From assembly GCF_041438865.1 (NCBI RefSeq), contig NZ_CP109450.1, positions 3,768,501-3,832,500 on the forward strand: DNA of 64,000 nt, given 5' to 3'. This document shows positions 17,185 through 24,972 of the stretch, piece by piece. A program made the translations under genes and the position numbers. How positions within the stretch are numbered: the first letter of the stretch is position 1; each line of letters starts with the position of its first letter. This DNA comes from Streptomyces sp. NBC_01471. GTDB lineage: Bacteria > Actinomycetota > Actinomycetes > Streptomycetales > Streptomycetaceae. The notes below the pieces were generated by a model. That model did no database searches, had not been told where the DNA came from, and saw only the letters and a program-made list of their open reading frames with translations.

Positions 17185-18987
17185 TCAGCCGTCCATTCCC
17201 GCCAGCACCAGCGGCAGCCGGTCCGTCCCCTCGTCCGTCACACGGACGGGGACGCCCCAGTCCTGCTGGTGCACATGGCAGGCCGGATACGGGTTGGCCG
17301 GGTCGTCGTCGCAGGAGGCGGCCATCGCCGACACATGGAGCACGCCCTCGGTGACCTCCGGATTCAGCACCACGTCCCGGGAGAGATCCGTACCGGCCCC
17401 GTCCCCGTCGAGCAGCAGCTCGGGCGGGGTCGCGGAGACCAGCAGCCGGGTGGAGGGCCCGTACCGGACGTCCAGCTTCTGGCCGGCGGGTGCCTGGAAG
17501 ACGACGTCGACCCGGAGCTTGCCCGGCGCGACGTCGGTGGCCGCCCGCTGCGTGCGGTGCGCGACGCTCTCCACCCGCACCGCCTCGTCGGGCAGGCGCA
17601 GCCGGGTCAGCCGGTGCCGCGCGGACTCCACCACCACGATGTCGTCGCCGACGAGCACCGCGTCGCTCGGCTCCCGCAAGTCCGTTGCCAGCGTGGTCAC
17701 TTCACCGGTGGCCGGGTCGTAGCGGCGCAGCGCGTGGTTGTACGTGTCGGACACCGCGACCGAGCCGTCGGGCAGCGCCGTGACGCCCAGCGGGTGCTGG
17801 AGCAGGGCCTGCCCGGCGTCGCCGTCCCGGTGACCGAAGTCGAAGAGCCCGGTACCGACGGCGGTGTGCACCACGGCCCGCCCTTCGGCATCCGATTCGA
17901 CCCAGCGCAGCGCGGACGTCTCCGAGTCGGCGATCCACAGCCGGTCCCCGGCGGCCGAGAGCCCCGACGGCTGCGCGAACCACGCCTCGGCGGCAGGTCC
18001 GTCGACCAGCCCCTCGTTGGTGGTCCCGGCAGCCACCTCGACGGTCCCGCTCTCCGGGTCGTAGGTCCAGAGCTGGTGCACACCCGCCATGGCGATCCAC
18101 AGCCGCCCGCCGAACCAGGCGAGGTCCCAGGGCGAGGAGAGTGCCACGTCGAGAGCGGGCCCGCTGGTCGGCGACCCCTGCCACCACTGCTTCCCGGTCC
18201 CCGCGACGAGCGCGATCCCGCCGGTCTCCGGGTCGTACGTGCGGATGGCGTGGTGGACGCTGTCGGCGACCGCGACCTTCCCGCCGGGCAGCAGCGCGAG
18301 CCCCTGCGGCTCGTTGAAGACGCCCTCGCCGCCGATCCGCCGTACGACGGTCTCCCCGTCCACCTCCAGCTCGACCAGCTGGTGGCGAGTGGTGTCCGAC
18401 ACGAGCAGGTTGCCGCCGGGCAGCGTGATCACCTTGCCCGGGAAGCGCAGACCGGTGGCGACCGGCTCGGGCGCGACGTACGGACCGTCGCCGCGCCGCA
18501 GCGTGCCCTTGGCCGCGTGCTCGGCCTCCAGCTCGGTGACCAGCGTCTCGATGGCGTGCGCGTGCCCCTCGCCGGCGTGCTGGGCGACGACGTACCCCTC
18601 GGGGTCGATCACCACGAGCGTGGGCCAGGCGCGGACGGCGTACTGCTTCCAGGTGGCCAGCTCGGGATCGTCGAGGACGGGGTGGTGCACGCCGTAGCGC
18701 TCGACCGCGTCGACGACGGCCTGGTGCTCGGCCTCGTGCACGAACTTCGGGGAGTGCACGCCGATGATCACGACGGTGTCGCTGTGCTTCTGCTCCAGCT
18801 CGCGCAGCTCGTCGAGGACGTGCAGGCAGTTGATGCAGCAGAAGGTCCAGAAATCCAGCACGACAATGCGTCCGCGCAGGTCAGCGAGGGTGTACTGCTG
18901 ACCCCCCGTGTTCAGCCAGCCGCCCTTGCCGATCAGCTCGGGGGCGCGGACACGGGCGCGACGGGGTGCGGGGGTCACATCGTTCAT
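17185..18987 (-). CDS. Thioredoxin-like/NHL-repeat protein (NHLRC2-type)
   Basis: 600 residues from ATG 18987 (MNDVTPAPRRARVRAPELIGKGGW). Residues about 15-165 form a thioredoxin-fold domain of the TlpA/peroxiredoxin type with WTFCCINCLHVLDEL; the redox pair is Cys51-x-x-Cys54, preceded by Cys50. Residues about 185-500 are NHL beta-propeller repeats (FPGKVITLPGGNLLVSDTTRHQLVEL and similar). The C-terminal 80 residues form a separate beta-rich domain with two more cysteines (SCDDDPANPYPACHVHQQ). The same domain order occurs in animal NHLRC2. There is no signal peptide, so the protein appears cytoplasmic, unusual for a TlpA-type domain. Its role in bacteria is not established; redox-linked scaffolding is an inference. 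Confidence 0.85.
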   Translation of the reverse strand: MNDVTPAPRRARVRAPELIGKGGWLNTGGQQYTLADLRGRIVVLDFWTFCCINCLHVLDELRELEQKHSDTVVIIGVHSPKFVHEAEHQAVVDAVERYGVHHPVLDDPELATWKQYAVRAWPTLVVIDPEGYVVAQHAGEGHAHAIETLVTELEAEHAAKGTLRRGDGPYVAPEPVATGLRFPGKVITLPGGNLLVSDTTRHQLVELEVDGETVVRRIGGEGVFNEPQGLALLPGGKVAVADSVHHAIRTYDPETGGIALVAGTGKQWWQGSPTSGPALDVALSSPWDLAWFGGRLWIAMAGVHQLWTYDPESGTVEVAAGTTNEGLVDGPAAEAWFAQPSGLSAAGDRLWIADSETSALRWVESDAEGRAVVHTAVGTGLFDFGHRDGDAGQALLQHPLGVTALPDGSVAVSDTYNHALRRYDPATGEVTTLATDLREPSDAVLVGDDIVVVESARHRLTRLRLPDEAVRVESVAHRTQRAATDVAPGKLRVDVVFQAPAGQKLDVRYGPSTRLLVSATPPELLLDGDGAGTDLSRDVVLNPEVTEGVLHVSAMAASCDDDPANPYPACHVHQQDWGVPVRVTDEGTDRLPLVLAGMDG

Positions 18988-19097
18988 GCCGTCAAGGGTG
19001 CCACCTCGAACGGTGTGACCTGCGGCATGGTGCGGATGGGGCGGACCGGGCGCCGGCGGCCCGCTGCCCAACTGGCCCGGGCGGTAACGTCATCCGC

Positions 19098-19601
19098 ATG
19101 AAATTCCTTGTGCGCGACCGTATTTTCGACATCGGCGACGACTACTGGATCGAGGACGAGAACGGCCACAAGGCCTATCTCGTCGACGGCAAGGTGATGC
19201 GCATCCGCGACACCCTTGAGCTCAAGGATCTCGACGGACAGGTGCTGATCACGCTCAAGGAGAAGCTGATCTCCATCAGCGACACGATGACCCTGAAGCG
19301 GGACGGCGAGGAACTGGCCACCGTCAGGAAGAAGAAGCTCACTCTGCTGCACGACCACTACCGCGTGAAGCTGGTCGACGGCACGGAGCTGGAGGTCAGC
19401 GGGAACATCCTGGACCGCGAGTTCGCGGTCGAGTACGAGAACGAGCTGCTGGCCGACATCTCGAAGAAGTGGTTCAGCGTGCGGGACGCGTACGCGGTGA
19501 ACGTGGTCCGTGAGGACTCCGACCCCGCGCTGATGATCGCCATCGCGGTCTCCGTGATCCACATGCACGAGAAGGAGCACGAGAAGGAGCACGAGGGCTA
19601 G
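19098..19601 (+). CDS. LURP-one-related/tubby-fold protein
   Basis: 167 residues from ATG 19098 (MKFLVRDRIFDIGDDYWIEDENG). The repeated beta-hairpin pattern, with AYLVDGKVMRIRDTLELKDLDGQVLITLKEKLISISDTMTL and later VSGNILDREFAVEYE, matches the LURP1-related domain, which shares the tubby/scramblase C2 fold. The last residues are a Glu/His/Lys run (HEKEHEKEHEG). Members are widespread, with no agreed function in bacteria; phospholipid binding is suggested only by fold. No membrane segment except a weak hydrophobic patch near residue 150. Confidence 0.8.
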   Translation: MKFLVRDRIFDIGDDYWIEDENGHKAYLVDGKVMRIRDTLELKDLDGQVLITLKEKLISISDTMTLKRDGEELATVRKKKLTLLHDHYRVKLVDGTELEVSGNILDREFAVEYENELLADISKKWFSVRDAYAVNVVREDSDPALMIAIAVSVIHMHEKEHEKEHEG

Positions 19602-19678
19602 ACCCCGGCTCCCCTGGGCGCGCTTGTCCGGACCACCGGGCCGGAGCACCCGGCCGGACCGTCAGGACCGGGCACCGG

Positions 19679-19707
19679 GCCGGGGCCCCCTTGTCGCGGG
19701 CCCCGGC
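19679..19707. terminator. Hairpin between converging LURP and ABC permease genes
   Basis: A 10-bp perfect stem GCCGGGGCCC with a 9-base loop lies between two convergent genes and may terminate both. Confidence 0.5.
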
Positions 19708-19739
19708 CGGCGGTCGGACCGCACGGTCCCGGCCGTCGG

Positions 19740-20693
19740 TCAGACCGTCCGGCGCTTCAGTGCCCAGAAGGCCACGCCGACCGCGAGCGCGGTCAGGGCG
19801 AGCAGGACACCGCACTCCGTGAGCTGGCGGGGCCAGAAGTCCGGGGACGGGAGATAGGTGCGGGTGAAGCCGGTCACGTCGTGCTGGGCGAGGCACCGCA
19901 CCTTGTCGTAGCACTCGGGGTCGGTGATCCGGGCGCCGGTGGACGTGATCGCCCGGCTGTGTACGGAGACGTCGGGCACCTGGTAGGCGCGCTGGAACGG
20001 CCACAGACCGCTGCGGATGGCGGTGACCACGTACTGGAGCACGGCGGCGACGGCCATGGCGGGCAGGGTGCGGCGCAGCAGCAGGCCGCAGAGCGCGCCG
20101 AGGGCGAGCGCGAGCAGCGGAGCGACGACAGCGGCGGGGCCGATCGAGAAGTACAGCTCGCGGGGCAGGTAGCCGGCGAGCAGCAGGTCGCTGCGGGAGG
20201 TCCACACCAGCCGGTAGAGCAGGATGAGCAGACCGGTGCCGACAGTGACGACCAGAGCCGGGACGGCGAGTTTGGCGGCGAGCCAGCGGGCCGGCGAGAC
20301 GGACTGGGACCAGGCGAGCCTGGTGGTGCCGCTCTCCAGCTCGCGGGCGGTCAGCGGGCCGGCCGCGAAGAGGGCCACGCAGAAGGTGGCGATGCTGATC
20401 AGGGTGGCCGGGTCGTAGAAGAGGTTGTTGTAGGCGGACCAGAAGGTGTTGAACACCGGGCCCCGCCAGGCGTCCTGCTGCACCCCGGCGTAACCGAACT
20501 TGTCGAACAGCTTCTGTGTGGCGTTCGCGCCCGGACCGTCCAGCCAGAGCAGCAGCCCGGCGGTGACGACCACGAAGGCGATCCAGGACCACAGCGCTGC
20601 CCGGTGCAGGCGCAGTTCGGTCCGGAGCAGGTCCAGCCCCGAGGGGCGGAGCGGAGGTGTGGGGGTGGGCTGGTCCACGGAGGTGGCGGTCAT
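19740..20693 (-). CDS. ABC transporter permease
   Basis: 317 residues. Six hydrophobic segments are visible, the first at about residues 35-55 after an N-terminal cytoplasmic arm, and the last at 285-305. It resembles ABC-2-type permeases working with a single ATPase (YtrC/YtrD type). It is the third gene of a minus-strand operon (GntR regulator, ATPase, permease), 108 bases after the ATPase. It contains a large extracellular loop (about residues 225-280) with a CYDKVRC pair of cysteines that could form a disulphide. Substrate unknown; export of a peptide antibiotic or lipid is typical of this operon type. Confidence 0.8.
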   Translation of the reverse strand: MTATSVDQPTPTPPLRPSGLDLLRTELRLHRAALWSWIAFVVVTAGLLLWLDGPGANATQKLFDKFGYAGVQQDAWRGPVFNTFWSAYNNLFYDPATLISIATFCVALFAAGPLTARELESGTTRLAWSQSVSPARWLAAKLAVPALVVTVGTGLLILLYRLVWTSRSDLLLAGYLPRELYFSIGPAAVVAPLLALALGALCGLLLRRTLPAMAVAAVLQYVVTAIRSGLWPFQRAYQVPDVSVHSRAITSTGARITDPECYDKVRCLAQHDVTGFTRTYLPSPDFWPRQLTECGVLLALTALAVGVAFWALKRRTV

Positions 20694-20801
20694 GAGACGT
20701 CCTTGTGAGCGGCGGTGAGATCGTGGTGTGTGCGTGGGGGGAACGGGAAACGGGAGTGGTACGGCCGGGGCCGGGCGGGCTCCGGCGCGTGGGCGGGGCG
20801 G

Positions 20802-21716
20802 TCAGGCCGCCGCCGCGGAGCCCCCGCTCATCTCCGGGGTGAGGAACGCCGGGGAGCCGGATGCGCGGAGGTGGGCCAGCAGCAGCTCCTCCAGGGTGGG
20901 TTCCTGCGTCTGCCAGGTGTCGGCGAGCGGGCCCCGGGGGCGGATCAGAGCGGTGAGGCCGCGGCCGGTGGGGTGGGACTCGATGACCGTGTGCGGGGAC
21001 AGGTCGGTGCCCCGGCCGGTGACCACGGTGTGCGCGGCGAGCAGTTCTTCGACGGAGCCGCCCAGTCGCATACGGCCGTCGTCGAGGAGCAGCAAGCGGT
21101 CGCAGGAGTAGGCGAGTTCGGAGACGATGTGGGAGGAGAGCAGGATGCTGGTGCCGTTCTCGGCGGCGTCGGCCAGCAGCAGGCCCATCAGCTGCTGACG
21201 GGCCAGGGGGTCGAGTTCGGCCATCGGTTCGTCCAGCAGCAGCAGGTCGGGCCGCTTGCCCAGGGTGAGGGCGAGTGCCACGCGGGTGCGCTGGCCGCCG
21301 GAGAGTCCGCGGATCCTGCGCCCGGGGTCGAGGCTGCCCTCTTCGACGATCCGGGCGGCGTAAGCGGCGTCCCAGCGGCCCGTGTTGAGGCGGGCCCCCA
21401 GATCCAGCGTGTCGGCGATGGAGAGATGCCCGTAGAGCGGCTGGGCCTGGTCCAGGTAGCCGACCCGGTCGCGGTGGGTGCCGGGCGCGGCACCCAGGAC
21501 GTCGACGGCGCCGCCGTCCGGCCGGATCAGCCCGGCGACGATCCGCAGGAGCGTGGACTTGCCCGCGCCGTTGGGGCCGACCAGCGCGCAGACACTGCCC
21601 GCCGGGACCCGGAAAGAGCAGTCCTCCAGGGCGAGGGCCGCGCGGCGGCCACGCCCGTGGCGGTGGGTGAGTCCGGTCGTCTCCATCGCGGCCGGGGCGC
21701 TGCTGATGATGCTCAC
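20802..21716 (-). CDS. ABC transporter ATP-binding protein
   Basis: 304 residues, GTG start at 21716 overlapping the GntR stop (GTGA). Walker A is GPNGAGKST, the ABC signature is LSGGQRTRVALAL, Walker B is LLLLDEPMAELDP, and the switch His is in SSHIVSELAY. The C-terminal 80 residues form the extension usual for exporters of the YtrB/BcrA type. It pairs with the downstream permease and is probably controlled by the upstream GntR repressor. The odd Q-loop region around YLDQAQPLYGHL is normal for this group. Confidence 0.9.
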   Translation of the reverse strand: MSIISSAPAAMETTGLTHRHGRGRRAALALEDCSFRVPAGSVCALVGPNGAGKSTLLRIVAGLIRPDGGAVDVLGAAPGTHRDRVGYLDQAQPLYGHLSIADTLDLGARLNTGRWDAAYAARIVEEGSLDPGRRIRGLSGGQRTRVALALTLGKRPDLLLLDEPMAELDPLARQQLMGLLLADAAENGTSILLSSHIVSELAYSCDRLLLLDDGRMRLGGSVEELLAAHTVVTGRGTDLSPHTVIESHPTGRGLTALIRPRGPLADTWQTQEPTLEELLLAHLRASGSPAFLTPEMSGGSAAAA

Positions 21717-22111
21717 TGATCCCCCTTCGGGAAGTGCTCGTCCAGTACCGAGGTCAGAAGCGCGGCGGCGCTCTCCCGGCCGATGCCCGCGGCCCGGGCC
21801 CGCAGCGCCCAGCCGTCCAGCTCCGCCCGCAGGGGGGAGCCGGTGCCGGTGCCGTCGAGCGTCCTGAGGATGAACGTCCCCACGCCCCGCCGCGCCTCGA
21901 CCAGGCCCGCGCGCTCCAGCTCCCGGTAGGCCTTGAGCACGGTGTTCGGATTGATGGCCGTGGCCTCGACGACCTCACGTGCCGTGGGGAGCTTGTCCCC
22001 CGGTTCGAGAAGGCCCATCCGCAGCGCCTGCTGGGTCTGCTGAACGATCTGGAGATACGTCGGGATGCCGCTGTGCCGGTCGATGCGGTACTCGACATGG
22101 TGATCGGCCAC
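21713..22111 (-). CDS. GntR-family regulator, YtrA type
   Basis: 132 residues from GTG 22111, chosen because GAGGGGG lies upstream with proper spacing; a longer frame from TTG 22174 would run through the operator and use a TTA codon. The winged helix-turn-helix is at about residues 15-75 (IPTYLQIVQQTQQALRMGLLEPGDKLPTAREVVEATAINPNTVLKAYRELERAGLVE). The short C-terminal part (about 50 residues) without a ligand-binding domain defines the YtrA subgroup, which usually represses its own operon with ABC transporter genes and responds to cell-wall antibiotics. That arrangement is exactly what follows here. Confidence 0.85.
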   Translation of the reverse strand: MADHHVEYRIDRHSGIPTYLQIVQQTQQALRMGLLEPGDKLPTAREVVEATAINPNTVLKAYRELERAGLVEARRGVGTFILRTLDGTGTGSPLRAELDGWALRARAAGIGRESAAALLTSVLDEHFPKGDQ

Positions 22112-22122
22112 CAGCACCCCCT

Positions 22123-22146
22123 CTTTCACTAATTGACTAGTGAAAG
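22123..22146. promoter_or_regulatory. Operator palindrome upstream of the YtrA-type regulator
   Basis: Arms CTTTCACTA and TAGTGAAAG (9 bp, perfect) are separated by 6 bases, immediately upstream of the regulator's ribosome site. The size and AT-rich centre fit a GntR/YtrA operator for autoregulation. Coordinates may be off by one. Confidence 0.6.
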
Positions 22147-22297
22147 TCTGCCCCGGCGGCGCGGGAGGCGTCAAGTCCGTGTTGACCCCGGACGACCCCG
22201 CGACCCGGTCCGGCGCCCCTCAGGAGCCCCCGCGCTCTCCCGCAGCGGCCCGGTGCCCCGCCGTCCCGCGCCCCCGCAGGAGCCCCCGCGGTCCGGC

Positions 22298-22945
22298 TCA
22301 GCGCCCCCTGGTCGCCTGGAGGTAAGCCTGCGGCTGCTTCTCCTGCGGGTCCGGCTCGCGCACCAGTTGGGCCCGCACGTCGAACCCGGCGTCGGCCAGC
22401 CACCCGGCGACCCGGCCCGGCGGCAGCCAGTGGACGTCGAGCGAGAGGTCATGGCCGTAGCCGTGGTCGAGGTGGCGGAGTTCGTCACCGGCCTTGAAGG
22501 CGAGCAGCAGCCGCCCGCCCGGCGCGAGCACCCGGTGGAACCCAGCGAAGACCGAGGGCAGCAGCTCCGGCGGGAGGTGGATGATCGAGTACCAGGCGAC
22601 CAGGCCGCCGAGCGAGCCGTCCGCCAGGTCGAGGGCGGTCATCGACCCCACCTCGAACCGCAGGCCCGGATACGTCCGGCGGGCCACGTCGACCATCCCC
22701 GGCGAGAGGTCGATCCCGAACGCCTCCGCCCCCAGCCCGTCCAGATGCGCCGTCACCCGGCCCGGACCGCAGCCGACGTCGGCCACCGGTCCGCCGCCGT
22801 CCGTCCGCACCTGGTCGGCGAACGCGGCGAGCATCGCCCGGTCGTAGGGGCTGTTCGCGAGGTCGTCACGGACGCGTTCCTCGTAGGCGACCGCGACGGT
22901 GTCGTAGGACGCGCGGATGGTGCTCAGGCAGCCGGGTTCGGTCAT
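22298..22945 (-). CDS. Class I SAM-dependent methyltransferase
   Basis: 215 residues. Motif I is VADVGCGPGRVTAHL; the acidic residue at the end of strand 2 is in FGIDLSPGMVDVAR; motif III/IV region LGGLVAWYSIIHLP and the post-motif LAPGGRLLLAFKAGDELRHLDHGYGHDLSLDVHWLPP are typical of small-molecule (ubiE/tellurite-type) methyltransferases. Cytoplasmic. Substrate unknown. It lies downstream of the amidase gene on the same strand, separated by a 35-base tandem repeat. Confidence 0.85.
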   Translation of the reverse strand: MTEPGCLSTIRASYDTVAVAYEERVRDDLANSPYDRAMLAAFADQVRTDGGGPVADVGCGPGRVTAHLDGLGAEAFGIDLSPGMVDVARRTYPGLRFEVGSMTALDLADGSLGGLVAWYSIIHLPPELLPSVFAGFHRVLAPGGRLLLAFKAGDELRHLDHGYGHDLSLDVHWLPPGRVAGWLADAGFDVRAQLVREPDPQEKQPQAYLQATRGR

Positions 22946-22999
22946 GGCGGTGCTCTCCGTGCTCCGTGGTTCGCGGTCGGTGGTGCGGGGCGGCCGCGG

Positions 23000-23114
23000 T
23001 TCAGCGCGGCGGGGCCAGCCCGAGACGCCGGTCCTTCAGCGCGGCGGGGCCAGCCCGAGACGCCGGTCCTTCAGCGCGGCGGGGCCAGCCCGAGACGCCG
23101 GTCCTTCAGCGCGG
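23000..23114. repeat. 35-bp tandem repeat, 3.3 copies, carrying the amidase gene's 3' end and stop
   Basis: Three identical 35-base copies at 23000-23034, 23035-23069 and 23070-23104, then a 10-base partial copy. The third copy encodes the last residues and stop of the nitrilase-fold gene (minus strand); copies one and two repeat that coding end and the stop codon beyond the gene. No base differences between full copies, so the expansion is probably recent. Confidence 0.95.
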
Positions 23115-23862
23115 GGAACTGCTCGCGGGTCCTGGCGACGAGCGCCGGGTCGAGTTCGACCGTCAGGACCTCTTCGTCCGGGCCCGCCTCGGCGAGCACC
23201 TCACCCCAGGGGTCGACCACGATGCTGTGACCCGCCTGTGGCACGTCCGCGTGCGTACCGGCGGACCCGCAGGCCAGCACGTACGCCTGGTTCTCCACCG
23301 CGCGCGCCTGCGCGAGCAGCGTCCAGTGCGAGCGGCGGCGCTCCGGCCAGCCCGCGGGGACGACCAGGAGGTGGGCGCCCGCGTCGGTCAGGCCGCGGAA
23401 CAGTTCGGGGAAGCGCAGGTCGTAGCAGGTGGCCAGGCCGAGCGTGGTCTCCGGCAGGTCCACCGTCACCAGTGCGTCGCCCGCGCCCATCAGGACCGCC
23501 TCGCCCTTGTCGAAGCCGAAGCGGTGGATCTTGCGGTAGACGGCGGCCCGTTCGCCCTCGGGGGAGAAGACCAGGGAGGTGTTGTAGAGCGGCCCTTCGG
23601 GGTCCTGCTCCACGATCGAGCCGGCGTGCAGCCAGACCCCGGCGTCGCGGGCCGCCTTCGCCATCGCCTCGTGCGTGGGGCCGTCCAGCGGTTCGGCCTC
23701 GGCCGCGAAGGACTCGTACGCGAAGGCGCCCACGGGCCACAGTTCGGGCAGGACGACGAGATCCGCACCGGACTGGTCCCGTACGAGATCCGCCACGCGC
23801 AAACGGCGTGAAGCGGGCGATTCCGCAGGATTCACTGCGATCTGGAGGAGAGAGGCGCGCAC
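23071..23862 (-). CDS. Nitrilase-superfamily carbon-nitrogen hydrolase (amidase)
   Basis: 263 residues from GTG 23862. The Glu-Lys-Cys triad is at Glu40 (VVLPELWP), Lys111 (YRKIHRFGF) and Cys146 (ATCYDLRFPE). The sequence resembles the Nit2/omega-amidase and YafV branches, which hydrolyse alpha-keto acid amides or small amides to the acid and ammonia, in the cytoplasm. The 3' end lies in a tandem repeat that duplicates its stop codon. It is separated by about 185 bases from the divergent mycothiol-dependent enzyme. Confidence 0.85.
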   Translation of the reverse strand: MRASLLQIAVNPAESPASRRLRVADLVRDQSGADLVVLPELWPVGAFAYESFAAEAEPLDGPTHEAMAKAARDAGVWLHAGSIVEQDPEGPLYNTSLVFSPEGERAAVYRKIHRFGFDKGEAVLMGAGDALVTVDLPETTLGLATCYDLRFPELFRGLTDAGAHLLVVPAGWPERRRSHWTLLAQARAVENQAYVLACGSAGTHADVPQAGHSIVVDPWGEVLAEAGPDEEVLTVELDPALVARTREQFPALKDRRLGLAPPR

Positions 23863-24047
23863 AGTACCACCGTCCTGGCATTCGGGCCGTCAACGCGGGC
23901 CTACGATCGTCACACGAAAGCACTGCCGGGGTGCCACTGGGCAGCGTACTGTGCCTTCCGGGGGGATGCCCCCAGACCCCCAGCAGTGCCTCGAACACCA
24001 GCAGGTCTACGCCCGCCGTACCGCAGAACACCGCTCCGAGGGGTCCC

Positions 24048-24872
24048 GTGACAGTCCATCCAAGCCTTCAGACCTATGCCGACGCCTGGACCCACTCCGC
24101 AGAAGCCATATCCGAGCTGGTGAAGCCGCTCGTCGAAGGCGAGTGGAACCGCGGGACGCCCTGCCCCAACTGGTCGGTGCGCGACATCATCTCCCACATC
24201 ATCGGCATGGAGAACGAACAGCTCGGGGACCCCCGGCCGATCCACACCCTGCCGCGCGACCTCTTCCACGTGAAGACGGAACACCAGCGGTACATGGAGA
24301 TGCAGGTCGACGTCCGGCGCCACCACACCTCGCCGGAGATGACCGCCGACCTGGAGTACACGATCATCCGGCGCTCGCGGCAGCTGCGGAACGAGACCCG
24401 GCAGCCGGACACCCTGGTGCGCGCGCCGCTCAGCGCGGAACAGACGCTCGAAGTGGCGCTGCGGATGCGCGCGTTCGACGTCTGGGTGCATGAGCAGGAT
24501 CTGCGCACCACCCTGGGCAGGCCGGGCAATCTGGACTCGCAGGGTGCCTATGTGGCCCGCGACGTCCTGGTGGAGGCGCTGCCGAAGGTCGTCGCCAAGG
24601 AGGCGGGCGCACCGCCGAACACCGCGGTCGTCTTCGACATCACCGGCACCGTCGAGTTCATGCGGACGGTCCGGGTGGACTCCGAGGGGCGCGGCACGGT
24701 CGACGGCTCGCCCTCGCTGGGTCCCGCCGTGACGATCGCGATGGACTGGGAGACGTACTTCCGGCTGGCCTGCGGGCGGGTCAGGCTGGCGTCGGTCTCG
24801 GACGAGATCAAGGCCGAGGGCGACCAGGAACTGGCCGCGGCGATCCTCCAGTCGTTCGCCGTGACGCCGTGA
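24048..24872 (+). CDS. Maleylpyruvate isomerase-family mycothiol-dependent enzyme
   Basis: 274 residues from GTG 24048 (TVHPSLQTYADAWTHSAEAI) with GAGGGG upstream. The N-terminal four-helix DinB-like domain is marked by WNRGTPCPNWSVRDIISHIIGMEN, where the His usually binds a divalent metal; two further helices include AFDVWVHEQDLR with a second metal His. The C-terminal 90 residues are an SCP2-like domain (VVFDITGTVEFMRTVRVD...). Such enzymes use mycothiol, the actinobacterial glutathione equivalent. The substrate is unknown. The gene's last 12 bases recur downstream as a degenerate 16-base tandem repeat. Confidence 0.85.
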   Translation: MTVHPSLQTYADAWTHSAEAISELVKPLVEGEWNRGTPCPNWSVRDIISHIIGMENEQLGDPRPIHTLPRDLFHVKTEHQRYMEMQVDVRRHHTSPEMTADLEYTIIRRSRQLRNETRQPDTLVRAPLSAEQTLEVALRMRAFDVWVHEQDLRTTLGRPGNLDSQGAYVARDVLVEALPKVVAKEAGAPPNTAVVFDITGTVEFMRTVRVDSEGRGTVDGSPSLGPAVTIAMDWETYFRLACGRVRLASVSDEIKAEGDQELAAAILQSFAVTP

Positions 24873-24906
24873 CGTCATGACGCCGTAGCGCCATGACGCC
24901 GTAGCG
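24861..24906. repeat. 16-bp tandem repeat at the end of the mycothiol-enzyme gene
   Basis: CATGACGCCGTAGCG occurs at 24876-24890 and 24892-24906; the gene's own final bases (GTGACGCCGTGACGT, 24861-24875) are a diverged first copy that contains the stop codon. Confidence 0.8.
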
Positions 24907-24927
24907 GCGGGCCTCCCGGGATCGCGC

Positions 24928-24972
24928 GGGACGGATCACGTCGGGACGGATCACACCGGGACGTGCACGGCC
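24928..24972. repeat. 15-bp tandem repeat at the end of the MFS gene
   Basis: GGGACGGATCACGTC (24928-24942), GGGACGGATCACACC (24943-24957) and a diverged third unit inside the coding end (24958-24972). The gene stop (TGA on the minus strand at 24953-24951) lies in the middle copy and is repeated in the first copy. Confidence 0.85.

Noticed and set aside
22112..22174. N-terminal extension of the YtrA-type regulator from TTG 22174
   Set aside because: Would translate the operator, includes a TTA codon, and lacks a ribosome site; GTG 22111 has a good one.
24265..24280. Possible third parS (CACGTG core, TTCCACGTGAAGA)
   Set aside because: Four mismatches to the 14-bp palindrome; explained by the FHVK codons of the mycothiol-dependent enzyme.
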